From a virus, in IMG/VR virus record IMGVR_UViG_3300049855_000348, positions 156,490 to 220,489 of that record: a stretch of DNA of 64,000 bases; one strand, given 5' to 3'. Below are positions 40,334 through 48,122 of the stretch, in pieces (position 1 is the first letter of the stretch; each line of letters opens with the position of its first letter). Both the position numbers and the translations under genes were made by a program. Under the pieces are notes generated by a model. It was not told the DNA's origin and ran no database searches. It was given only the letters and a program-made list of their open reading frames with translations.

Positions 40334-40557
40334 AACGAATGACTCTGACCAAGCGCGACGACAAGGACGGCATCGTCATCGATGTCAGTCCCGGGGCAGT
40401 GAACTCCATACTCATTGTTGAGACCATGGTGCTGCTGGAGCAATGCCAGAAGGACAAGGTCTCAGTCGAGATCCACACCCACGACGATACCACCTATCGT
40501 TCGTTCAAATACGTGGGTATGGAGAAACTGGCCGTCCTGAAGCGGATGCCGAACTAA
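40276..40557 (+). CDS. Unknown 93-residue protein
   Basis: GTG at 40276 with AAAGG seven bases upstream; an internal ATG at 40339 is the alternative. MPARVIPITRRIWNRKKLIERMTLTKRDDKDGIVIDVSPGAVNSILIVETMVLLEQCQKD. Alpha/beta, ending MEKLAVLKRMPN. Its stop TAA is inside the next late hexamer. Confidence 0.62.
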   Translation: MPARVIPITRRIWNRKKLIERMTLTKRDDKDGIVIDVSPGAVNSILIVETMVLLEQCQKDKVSVEIHTHDDTTYRSFKYVGMEKLAVLKRMPN

Positions 40558-40560
40558 CTA
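40555..40560 (+). promoter_or_regulatory. Candidate late-promoter hexamer TAACTA
   Basis: TAACTA, then GGTGC, then the ATG at 40566, heading the virion unit 40566-44883. Includes the preceding stop codon, like the site at 30797. Confidence 0.5.
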
Positions 40561-40565
40561 GGTGC

Positions 40566-40892
40566 ATGCCGCTGAGCAAAGCTCAGATCCAGATTCTGAC
40601 CAACCCTGCTGTGCGTAAGCGGTTACCCGCCAGGGCGTCAGACTTCAAGTACGCCGACACCCTGCTCAGGGATGTGGGAGAGGGATGTCCTCGACTTCCA
40701 GCAGTCTGGACCAGGGTCTTCTCCAATCTCAGCCCAGCGGATGCTGCGTGGCTGAACCAGACCTTTCCCGGCCATCAATTCGCAGGTGTCGACCCCAAGG
40801 CACCACCACAGCCTTTGCCGCCGTTGGTGAAGCCGTCGAATATCGTTCACCGTGCGATTGAAGTCCTCCAGTCGTACAAGAAAGCCACATGA
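40566..40892 (+). CDS. Small protein heading the virion unit
   Basis: 108 residues, MPLSKAQIQILTNPAVRKRLPARASDFKYADTLLRDVG, then a Pro-rich turn (GVDPKAPPQPLPPLVKPSN) and a C-terminal helix. The ATG follows a late-type hexamer. Overlaps the 1289-residue gene by ATGA, so probably a virion or assembly component. No family recognised. Confidence 0.68.
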   Translation: MPLSKAQIQILTNPAVRKRLPARASDFKYADTLLRDVGEGCPRLPAVWTRVFSNLSPADAAWLNQTFPGHQFAGVDPKAPPQPLPPLVKPSNIVHRAIEVLQSYKKAT

Positions 40893-43800
40893 GCCTCGAT
40901 CGACCACTGTTCTCGACTAGCTCGGTGTATTCGTTGATCGAACTCAACGAAGTCATCACCCGCTACGCTCAAAACGATGAGCAGATGAAGGCTGTCGCCG
41001 AATCGCTCGAACAGATTCTCACCACCGTCTCGGCTGGTCAGATCCTGTCGCCGGCTGATCTCCAGGCTGCGGTCGATGCGATCTATGATGCCGGCAGTCC
41101 GCTGGCCCGTGCCTACATCGTCTCGCCCCCTTCTCGCTCACTGCAAGAGATTGCAAACCTGATGACGATCTCGCCACTGAGCGATCTCATCGAGGGAACC
41201 AAGCTCAACCCCACTGCCTGGATGCCCATCCTGCGCGTGTTCAGCATGCTCAAGGGCATGATCTACCTCGTCGAGAATGGCCCGAGCTACGACGCCGATC
41301 CGGTCTTCGTGAAAGATGGCTCGTTCTTCTTCACGTCGATCACTGATGGCAACAGCCCTGAGGGTCATCTCCTCTGTAGCGAAAATGGCACCGTGCTCGA
41401 AGTCGGTGGACCGATCTACCGTGTCCTGCCTGATGGCACTGATGCGATCACTCTGATCGAGTTTATGCTTCGCCGATTGGAGCAGCAACGCCTGCGCCAG
41501 ATCTATCGTTTGGGCTGCTTCGAGGCATCGGTCGATGCCAAGTACGACTCTGGCAGCAGCTACGATTTCATCGACAAGGTCTTCACCACCGGTGCGGGTC
41601 CTGAATTCAATCAGCGTTTCCCCTGTGGCTACACCGCAGCCGGTGAACTGCTGTTCCTGCGTTCGCAGGCTGGCAAGTACCGTGGTGCCGATCTCAACCT
41701 CTTCCGCCCTGGCTACAGTGCCCAGTCTGGCGTCGAAGATCGAGTCATCATCGGTGAGTCGACGGTGCAGACCCCGATGGGTCTCTTCCATATTCCGCAG
41801 TGCGTTGTGCGCTGGGATCACCTGCTGACCGATGAAGATCGTCAGCCGAATGCTGATGGCGATCCAGTCGTCTTCGTTGGCCTGCGCTTCAAGGTCAGCA
41901 TGCTGAAGCGTACCTCCTACGCCAATGGCGTAGCAGAGCCTGATGCCATCGTTGACGTTGGCACTGGTGATGGCGTCGTACTGATGAAGAGAAATGCCTT
42001 CGGCAGCGAGATCCCGAACTACCCAACGACGTTGACTGGTACCCAAGCTGAGAAGTTCCCAGCCGTCGCGGCTGAGGGTGTTGAACATGGTCGTGTGATC
42101 GGCTTCATCCAAAAGGATGGCCTGAACACCTTCGCTCAGTTCTTCCAGGTCTCACTCGACGTGGCGATCGTCAAACAGCACGGTCGTGCCTTCTTCGAGC
42201 AGGGTGTCGGCTACGCAGCCGGTCAGGTCGATGAGATCGGCAAGCTGGGTGAACTCGGTACCGACATCGACGTGGCCCCATGGCGTGCCTTCGGTACCGG
42301 TCCACGGCATGTGCTCGAAGTGGTGCAGACCGATGCCACGCTCGCCGGTGAAGGCTTCGTGCTTGATGTCGACCAGGGTGTCTTGAAGCGCGAGGAGAAG
42401 ACCTCCGACACTGCTGAATGGGAAGTCATCCTGCCCATCGGCCTGTCGCTGATGAAGAATCAGAAGCCCTTCAGCTTGGGTAACCTCAACGGCTGTTCGA
42501 CCCGCTTCACGGATGCCTGGGCAATCCGTCAGGTGACCAGCGTTCAGAAGTCCCTCAACACGGTCATCTTCGACGATGGCAATGGTGAGCCCGAAGCCTT
42601 CCCCCAGGACTTCATCGGTGCTGAGGTGACCTTCTGGCATGCCGACCGCACCAGCAGCGTGACCACCATCGTGGAGCGTGTTGGCGACCGTCTGGCTCGG
42701 ATCCCGACCGATGTGCTGGCCAAGGTCACCGCAGGTGATGTGGTCACCATCGACCGCCGTAAGCCGTCGAGCAGCTTCGATGGTGCCTACGAGCGTGAGG
42801 CCGGCATCACCAACTTCGTCGACCTGCGTCTGCTGGTACGCCGGATGGTCGATACCGAGGTCGTCCCAAGCTCGGAAGGGCTCCTCTCCCCCAGCCCGTC
42901 ACCAGCCCAGCCCTGGACCGCCCTGGTGCGTTCTAAGCCAGCTTCCCTGGTTCTGGCTGCCATGGCCCCATTCGCCGACAACGTGGCTGCAATCGGCAGC
43001 AAACTGCGTTGGCACTATGCCCAGCAGTTCATCGCCCTGGCCAGCCAGCGGCAGGACATGGTCGACATCACCGGCACCACAGCCGAGCTTCAGTCTTACC
43101 TGCTGCGGTGGGTTCAGAACTATGAGGCTAATAAGAACCACGAGTGGATCGTCGGCGAGGGCTCGATCATCCACTGGCCTGCCAAGAACCCGGTGACCAA
43201 GGTCAACCTGCGCCGATACAGCCCGCCCATCCTCCCTGGGGTGGACGACGGGATCACCATCGAAGAGGTCGCAGGCTGGGGTCCGGTGCCGGTGCTGACC
43301 AAGTACCTCCGCTCCGGTGACAACCAACGCTACCCGCTGCGCATCATCAAGCCGTTGGTCTTCGCCTCCGAGCGTTCCTTCTCGATCCCTGGCCACACCA
43401 AGCTCGCCGGCAGCTTCCGCTTCCAACCCGAGGACACCTGGATCGTTGACGAGGTGATAACCTTCGTCCTCTATCAGACCCAGAACCGCAATGGCCTGAT
43501 CCAGGAGGTGATCCTTGGTTCGTTCGACCTGCGTTGGCAGGAGGCATCCAACTTCTCAAACGCCACGGGCGTGTTCCGTATCGATGACGAGGCGAGCTAC
43601 GATCCGACGACTGGCTTCCTGAACATCAACTACAACCAGATCATCGACTTCACGGTTGAAGAGGCTGGTCGTCTGTCGGTCACTGCCGTCTATCATGACC
43701 TGACTGAGGTTCACCCGATCTACTCTTTCAACCTCGCCCAGTTCGGCCTGAACGTCAGCCATCTGGCCGATGCCAAGGTGTTCTCGATCGTGGACGGCAA

Positions 43801-44758
43801 GGTCGAAGAGAAGGCCGACGTGCTGCGCCTGGAAGGCATCTCGATTTCCAATGGTACGGTCTATATTCGCTTCAACCGTGATGACATCTTCAAAGCCATT
43901 GCTGTGCGTGGCATCTTCAAGACCAAGTGGGTGCTGCGCAACATCGCCTGGATCACCATCACCAACGTTTCGTACGACGAGAACAACATTCCGATCTCTG
44001 TGGAATACGATGCTCAGAACGTGCGTGATGCGATTACCATGTCGACACTGCTGGAAGCAGATAAACGCTGCCGTCAGGTCTACATCCCTTGTGCCACGAA
44101 GTATGGCTGGATCGATGTTGGCCAGACCAACATCCACACCGAGGCCATTCCTCAGAACGATAGTCCACGTTTCGGCTTCTTTGAACTCGACAACATCAAA
44201 GGCATCGACACGGCTCTGTTGATCGATGGTCCGGTCTACAATGCCTTCAAACCGGTCGACATCGACTATCGCTTCCTGGAGAAGTACGTCGACTCAACGG
44301 ATCTCGAAGAGATCAAATCAGTGGCCATCGTTCGTCACATCGTCACCGGCGCACGTCGCGTGTTCGTTGGTGTCTATCGTGAGGCCAACGGCGGCGGTGG
44401 AGTCACTGCTCTCAACAACGAGATCACGCTCGGCACATTGACTGATCAGGACGTTCTGTTCATCAACGATTCGCTGCTGGATTCGTCCTGGGTGCTGGAC
44501 TTCGCTGGTGTCATGACCACGGCACCTGATGGTGGCGTTGGTGACTTCGGTGACTCGAAGCTCATGCTGGCCGGTTACTGGTATGCCGGTCACTCGCTGG
44601 AGGACCGTGCTGGATCCTTCACACGCTTCCGCCCTGACACTGCTCAGTTCAACAGTCCGACCAAGAATGCCGACTTCTATCGTCTCGGCGATGTACCGAT
44701 GTCCTTCCTCTACCGTGGCAACACTCTGCTGTGGTCTGATCACACGAGACCGGCGTGA
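40889..44758 (+). CDS. Large virion-type structural protein, 1289 residues
   Basis: The largest gene in the window. Mostly beta-rich with repeated Val/Gly/Asp strands, few Cys, no enzymatic motif that I can see and no transmembrane segment. A helical N-terminal 100 residues (LIELNEVITRYAQNDEQMKAVAESLEQILTTV) is followed by several beta domains; a Pro/Ser hinge occurs near residue 670 (SSEGLLSPSPSPAQP). Size and composition fit a baseplate, tail or fibre component. Its last codons overlap the polyserine gene (GTGA), so the two are made together. Confidence 0.75.
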   Translation: MSLDRPLFSTSSVYSLIELNEVITRYAQNDEQMKAVAESLEQILTTVSAGQILSPADLQAAVDAIYDAGSPLARAYIVSPPSRSLQEIANLMTISPLSDLIEGTKLNPTAWMPILRVFSMLKGMIYLVENGPSYDADPVFVKDGSFFFTSITDGNSPEGHLLCSENGTVLEVGGPIYRVLPDGTDAITLIEFMLRRLEQQRLRQIYRLGCFEASVDAKYDSGSSYDFIDKVFTTGAGPEFNQRFPCGYTAAGELLFLRSQAGKYRGADLNLFRPGYSAQSGVEDRVIIGESTVQTPMGLFHIPQCVVRWDHLLTDEDRQPNADGDPVVFVGLRFKVSMLKRTSYANGVAEPDAIVDVGTGDGVVLMKRNAFGSEIPNYPTTLTGTQAEKFPAVAAEGVEHGRVIGFIQKDGLNTFAQFFQVSLDVAIVKQHGRAFFEQGVGYAAGQVDEIGKLGELGTDIDVAPWRAFGTGPRHVLEVVQTDATLAGEGFVLDVDQGVLKREEKTSDTAEWEVILPIGLSLMKNQKPFSLGNLNGCSTRFTDAWAIRQVTSVQKSLNTVIFDDGNGEPEAFPQDFIGAEVTFWHADRTSSVTTIVERVGDRLARIPTDVLAKVTAGDVVTIDRRKPSSSFDGAYEREAGITNFVDLRLLVRRMVDTEVVPSSEGLLSPSPSPAQPWTALVRSKPASLVLAAMAPFADNVAAIGSKLRWHYAQQFIALASQRQDMVDITGTTAELQSYLLRWVQNYEANKNHEWIVGEGSIIHWPAKNPVTKVNLRRYSPPILPGVDDGITIEEVAGWGPVPVLTKYLRSGDNQRYPLRIIKPLVFASERSFSIPGHTKLAGSFRFQPEDTWIVDEVITFVLYQTQNRNGLIQEVILGSFDLRWQEASNFSNATGVFRIDDEASYDPTTGFLNINYNQIIDFTVEEAGRLSVTAVYHDLTEVHPIYSFNLAQFGLNVSHLADAKVFSIVDGKVEEKADVLRLEGISISNGTVYIRFNRDDIFKAIAVRGIFKTKWVLRNIAWITITNVSYDENNIPISVEYDAQNVRDAITMSTLLEADKRCRQVYIPCATKYGWIDVGQTNIHTEAIPQNDSPRFGFFELDNIKGIDTALLIDGPVYNAFKPVDIDYRFLEKYVDSTDLEEIKSVAIVRHIVTGARRVFVGVYREANGGGGVTALNNEITLGTLTDQDVLFINDSLLDSSWVLDFAGVMTTAPDGGVGDFGDSKLMLAGYWYAGHSLEDRAGSFTRFRPDTAQFNSPTKNADFYRLGDVPMSFLYRGNTLLWSDHTRPA

Positions 44759-44883
44759 CCAGACCGTTTCCTTATATTGAATTGCAATGCAATTTCGCAG
44801 AGATTGTTATCTGTGCTGAGTCTTCATCGTCTTCTAATGCATCAAGTTCATCAAGTTCTTCTTCATCATCGAGTAATCCATAA
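44755..44883 (+). CDS. Small polyserine-tail protein, copy A (GTG start)
   Basis: A 42-codon gene whose GTG overlaps the stop of the 1289-residue virion gene (GTGA), so translation is coupled. Sequence: MTRPFPYIELQCNFAEIVIC, then AE, five Ser, Asn-Ala, eleven Ser, Asn-Pro, stop. The head (R-P-F-P-Y-I-E-L-x-C-x-F-x-x-I-x-I-C) matches the head of the gene at 63759 at nine identical positions with conservative changes elsewhere, which supports it as real coding sequence. Ser codons are mixed (TCA, TCT, TCG, AGT), so the tail is not a recent repeat. Two Cys seven residues apart could pair or bind a partner. Function unknown; a virion-linked, possibly modified or disordered tail is inferred. Confidence 0.72.
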   Translation: MTRPFPYIELQCNFAEIVICAESSSSSNASSSSSSSSSSSNP

Positions 44884-44895
44884 AGTGTAATTTTC

Positions 44896-47229
44896 TTATG
44901 ATAACATCTTGGCTAGCTGTTCATCCGACGGCATCTTGTTGACGTTGAGTGGTGTCACTCGTGGTCCAACTGAGATATGTTGGTCACCGATGCGAACCTT
45001 GCGACCGTTGCCGATGTAGGCGGTAGCTGAACCAGTGCTGTGATCGGTTGCCCAAGACAGCGTCCGCTTCACAGCCTTCTCTACAGCACGGCGAGCCGCA
45101 GCCATCTTGGGGTTGCGAACCACTGCTGGCTTGCGGGCAGACTGGAAATGTACGTCCTTCGAGAGTTTCCCGACAGGGTTCTGTTTCGAGATGGATTGCG
45201 CTGGTGCTGAATTCTGTTGTGAAGTCGGAAGATCATAGTTCCGACCGATGATCATCTCGTCGACCTTGTCCCAATCTGGGTGAGGCGACTGACCGGTGAT
45301 GTTGTGAAATCTTACGAACTGTTCATCAGCGTCATCAGCGTCACTGCGCTTGGCGACATACTCAGTCTTCCACATCTCTTTCAGATGGCGATTGTAGTTG
45401 AGGATGTCGCATGCCTCGATCAGTCGCGGCAGGTCCTTGCTGATGTTGACATCGAAGTTGGCAAACGAACCTTCCATCATCACCACGTAACGCTTCTCAA
45501 ACAGTTCGGCCATGCCGTTGATCATGTCATCCAACTGGTGATCGTAGAAGCCTTCGGCACAGGTGCCGATCATGATCGCCTTGGCAGCTTCGTAGACTGG
45601 GCTGTCCTGGAGCTTCTTCAATTCTGTTGGCTTGATGGCAGCCGACTCCTCGCCGGCCTTCATCGAGTCACGAACCTTCAAAGCCTCGGTCACACCACGT
45701 TGAAAGTGGGGAATGCCATGACGACGTTTCACTTGGGCATAGAATTCGTTAGCAGCCATCCAAACAGAGACGTGTCCCCATTCGGTCTTTGGCTCGGTCC
45801 AATGCCAGTGGATCGTACCGAACAACTCCTTCAGGCCACGGCTGACATGAGGTGCGGTGTTGACCACATGATCGAGATCAATCTCAGAAGCCTGTCCGTA
45901 TGCCTTGAGACGACGATGAAGCTCGATCAGCACATCGCGCCACACAGCGGCACGTGGGTCGATTCCACGGATCGGCTTCCACTCGCTTCTTGGCTTCACA
46001 TCATGCGCCAGCTTGGCAATGTGACTGACACCATCGTCGAGTGTCTGATCACGTCCAATGCTGTAATCGATCACACCGCCTTCGGTGTAAGCAGACACCC
46101 CGGTCGTTGCTCTGATATGTTGGCCTTCCTGGCGATGTTTTGGCTTGCCAGGAACTTCTCCCTTGTCTGTGAACTTGATGCTGGTCGACACTGCCCGTCC
46201 ACGCTTGGTGATGGCCACGCGAGGCATGCTCAGGTTGACCTTGCCGGTGGTTGGAAGTGGATTGGTGAAGGCTTGAATGCCGCCGTGAACTGCACCCAAG
46301 CGAATGATCTGATCACGTGGATCGATGGCGTTGATGACACGACTGATGACCTTGCGTTCACTACGCTCTGGGTTCCAGACTGAAGGATTATATTCGCCCT
46401 TCTTCTGTTGAGCGGTTTGGAACACGTCGATGATGTCGAAAGCATCGGAACGCATGAAGAATGCTTGTTCTGGTTCACCGTGGTAGACCACGGCATCCTC
46501 GGGTCCCTTGGCAGTGTCGATCACGACACTGATTCCAGCCTTCAGGAAGCGAGCACGCTGATCATTGTGGTTGAGAACACGCTTGGCGAATAGCTTGTAA
46601 CCGTTGACCGTGTTGGCCAAATCAAAGCCTGATTGAGAGGCAAAGAAGAACGCCTTCGGCACCGTCACGGGATGTGGCGACACTTTGGAAGCAGTCATCT
46701 CCCAGATGTCTTGCCAGAATTTTTCGACCGGTACGTCATCTCCCTGCGGAAGGACCTCCATCACATTGAGGATCTTCAACGCAGCGTCTTTGGTAAGAGT
46801 CTGAAGATCGAGTACCTTAGCGTTCGGTCGTAGTTTGATGACGCGCAGGTACCGAGAGTTGCCGGCGTAAGGAATACCGGCCTGCTCACTGATCACGAAT
46901 TCGAGCGGGTAGGTGTAGATGGCAGCCGGGTCAGAGTGGTTGGGCTTGGTCCACAGTGTAGTGTCAGGATGAGGGGTACGGGCAGCTTTGAGTCCGAGCT
47001 TTTTACGGTTCGTTGTCCAGTACCGTTCCTCGTAACCCGGTTCTGGACTTCTACCATATTGCGAGCCTACCATTCGCTTGTCATCGGTCGACGAGGCGAA
47101 GTTGGTGAACTGCACGAACAGGTCTTTGCGATGTGCCTGCGGCGTGTACTTGGCGACGAACTCACGCCAGCCCTTGGTGGACACATCAGAGACCAGAACC
47201 TCAGTGACGAGTTGATTGTAGAGATCCAT
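44896..47229 (-). CDS. Late protein, 777 residues, paralogue of 48123-49820
   Basis: Leftward, second gene of the unit that starts with lysozyme. It shares with the 565-residue protein a domain containing N-H-S-D-P-x-x-[IT]-Y-x-Y-P-x-E-[FY]-V (about 100-116), a following Y-x(4)-LRV-[IL]-K block, and a later V-V-I-D-x-A-K-x-P-x-[DE]-A-x-[VI]-Y-x-x-E-P-E-Q-A segment. The E-P-E-Q-A turn and the YP block recall proteins of many phages that are thought to be carried in the virion; an ADP-ribosyltransferase-like fold is possible but unproven. The C-terminal 350 residues are unique to this copy. It ends 13 bases from the polyserine gene on the other strand. Confidence 0.72.
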   Translation of the reverse strand: MDLYNQLVTEVLVSDVSTKGWREFVAKYTPQAHRKDLFVQFTNFASSTDDKRMVGSQYGRSPEPGYEERYWTTNRKKLGLKAARTPHPDTTLWTKPNHSDPAAIYTYPLEFVISEQAGIPYAGNSRYLRVIKLRPNAKVLDLQTLTKDAALKILNVMEVLPQGDDVPVEKFWQDIWEMTASKVSPHPVTVPKAFFFASQSGFDLANTVNGYKLFAKRVLNHNDQRARFLKAGISVVIDTAKGPEDAVVYHGEPEQAFFMRSDAFDIIDVFQTAQQKKGEYNPSVWNPERSERKVISRVINAIDPRDQIIRLGAVHGGIQAFTNPLPTTGKVNLSMPRVAITKRGRAVSTSIKFTDKGEVPGKPKHRQEGQHIRATTGVSAYTEGGVIDYSIGRDQTLDDGVSHIAKLAHDVKPRSEWKPIRGIDPRAAVWRDVLIELHRRLKAYGQASEIDLDHVVNTAPHVSRGLKELFGTIHWHWTEPKTEWGHVSVWMAANEFYAQVKRRHGIPHFQRGVTEALKVRDSMKAGEESAAIKPTELKKLQDSPVYEAAKAIMIGTCAEGFYDHQLDDMINGMAELFEKRYVVMMEGSFANFDVNISKDLPRLIEACDILNYNRHLKEMWKTEYVAKRSDADDADEQFVRFHNITGQSPHPDWDKVDEMIIGRNYDLPTSQQNSAPAQSISKQNPVGKLSKDVHFQSARKPAVVRNPKMAAARRAVEKAVKRTLSWATDHSTGSATAYIGNGRKVRIGDQHISVGPRVTPLNVNKMPSDEQLAKMLS

Positions 47230-48107
47230 CAGAACTCGCCGAAGAGGTCATCGACTGACTCGGCCAGCGTCTCACGCTTGGCGACCGAACCAGCACTGCG
47301 GATGAGGTTGATGACCTTCTCGGCCCGGTCACCCACCTGCAAGCGCCACGCCGTGCGCTGGAGGCTGTTGGCTGCCCTGGGATAGTCGAAGCGTTCCAAG
47401 TGATCCCGGGCATCCAGGTTGGCGAAGCCGGTCGGCCCGAGGTTGTAGATCAGGTCGGTCACCGCCAACTGGACCTCCTTGGGTTGCTCCTCGAAGGTCT
47501 TCATGACCCGAGGACCAGCCTTCAGGGCATCGGCGACCTTGGCGGCGAACAGAGCCTCGATCTCTTGGTCGGTCAGACGGCGTTGGCCGGTTTTGACGGC
47601 GGTGTAGTTGATGCCCAGGTCGCGCAGGTACCGAGCCGCACCGGGCTGATCCAGGTTGAAACCGACACCAATGGTCCGCTTACCGACCGAGTCTCGGTAG
47701 ACCTTCGCCCGGCGACCCTCGTTGGGGTGGATGAACTCCTTGGCCTCTTCCAGGCTCAGGGATTCCCTTTGGAAGGCCGTATCTGGCCCGGGGGGTGTCT
47801 CGGTAGGGGGCGGCGGGTAAGATGGCTGTGTGGGCTTCTGGTGCGTCGCAGTGGCCGGTTCCTTGGCTTCCACCGGTGGCTGGTAGCTCTCCTTGTTGCC
47901 GAGAGCCTTGGCCGCCAGCAGGCCGAGGAGGACGCCAGTGCTCGCCATGGCGGCACGCTTGGTCCACGGAAGATCGGCCTCGGACACCATAGGAGCGAAT
48001 AGGCTATCGACTGATTGGCTGAGTCCAACCGATTCCTTGACGATTCGGCGGGGTGGCCGGCGCACCTCCGTTTGATGAATCCACAGCGGTTGTGCTTTCG
48101 CAGTCAT
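47229..48107 (-). CDS. Endolysin, GH24 (T4-type) lysozyme with N-terminal anchor and Pro-rich stalk
   Basis: 292 residues. The catalytic triad spacing is exactly that of T4 lysozyme: Glu 130, Asp 139, Thr 145 (T4 E11, D20, T26) in NEGRRAKVYRDSVGKRTIGVGFNL, and the C-terminal domain keeps AVTDLIYNLGPTGF. Ahead lie a basic N-terminus, a hydrophobic segment near 54-70 (MASTGVLLGLLAAKALG), and a Pro/Thr/Glu stalk to about 115. Such a layout suits a membrane-tethered or signal-arrest lysozyme, or a virion-bound one. It hydrolyses peptidoglycan. The ATG at 48107 is five bases from a TAGATA hexamer. Confidence 0.87.
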   Translation of the reverse strand: MTAKAQPLWIHQTEVRRPPRRIVKESVGLSQSVDSLFAPMVSEADLPWTKRAAMASTGVLLGLLAAKALGNKESYQPPVEAKEPATATHQKPTQPSYPPPPTETPPGPDTAFQRESLSLEEAKEFIHPNEGRRAKVYRDSVGKRTIGVGFNLDQPGAARYLRDLGINYTAVKTGQRRLTDQEIEALFAAKVADALKAGPRVMKTFEEQPKEVQLAVTDLIYNLGPTGFANLDARDHLERFDYPRAANSLQRTAWRLQVGDRAEKVINLIRSAGSVAKRETLAESVDDLFGEF

Positions 48108-48112
48108 GCATC

Positions 48113-48118
48113 TATCTA
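48113..48118. promoter_or_regulatory. Bidirectional late-type hexamer between lysozyme and paralogue
   Basis: TATCTA on the plus strand lies four bases before the ATG at 48123; its complement TAGATA lies five bases before the minus-strand ATG at 48107. Only 15 bases separate the two divergent start codons, and this is the only motif in them. Confidence 0.5.
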
Positions 48119-48122
48119 AGTC

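Noticed and set aside
44764-44895. A +1 frameshift extension of the 777-residue protein into an acidic tail (LDDEEELDELDALEDDED)
   Set aside because: No slippery site at the stop, and the bases are explained by the polyserine gene on the other strand, whose head is conserved.
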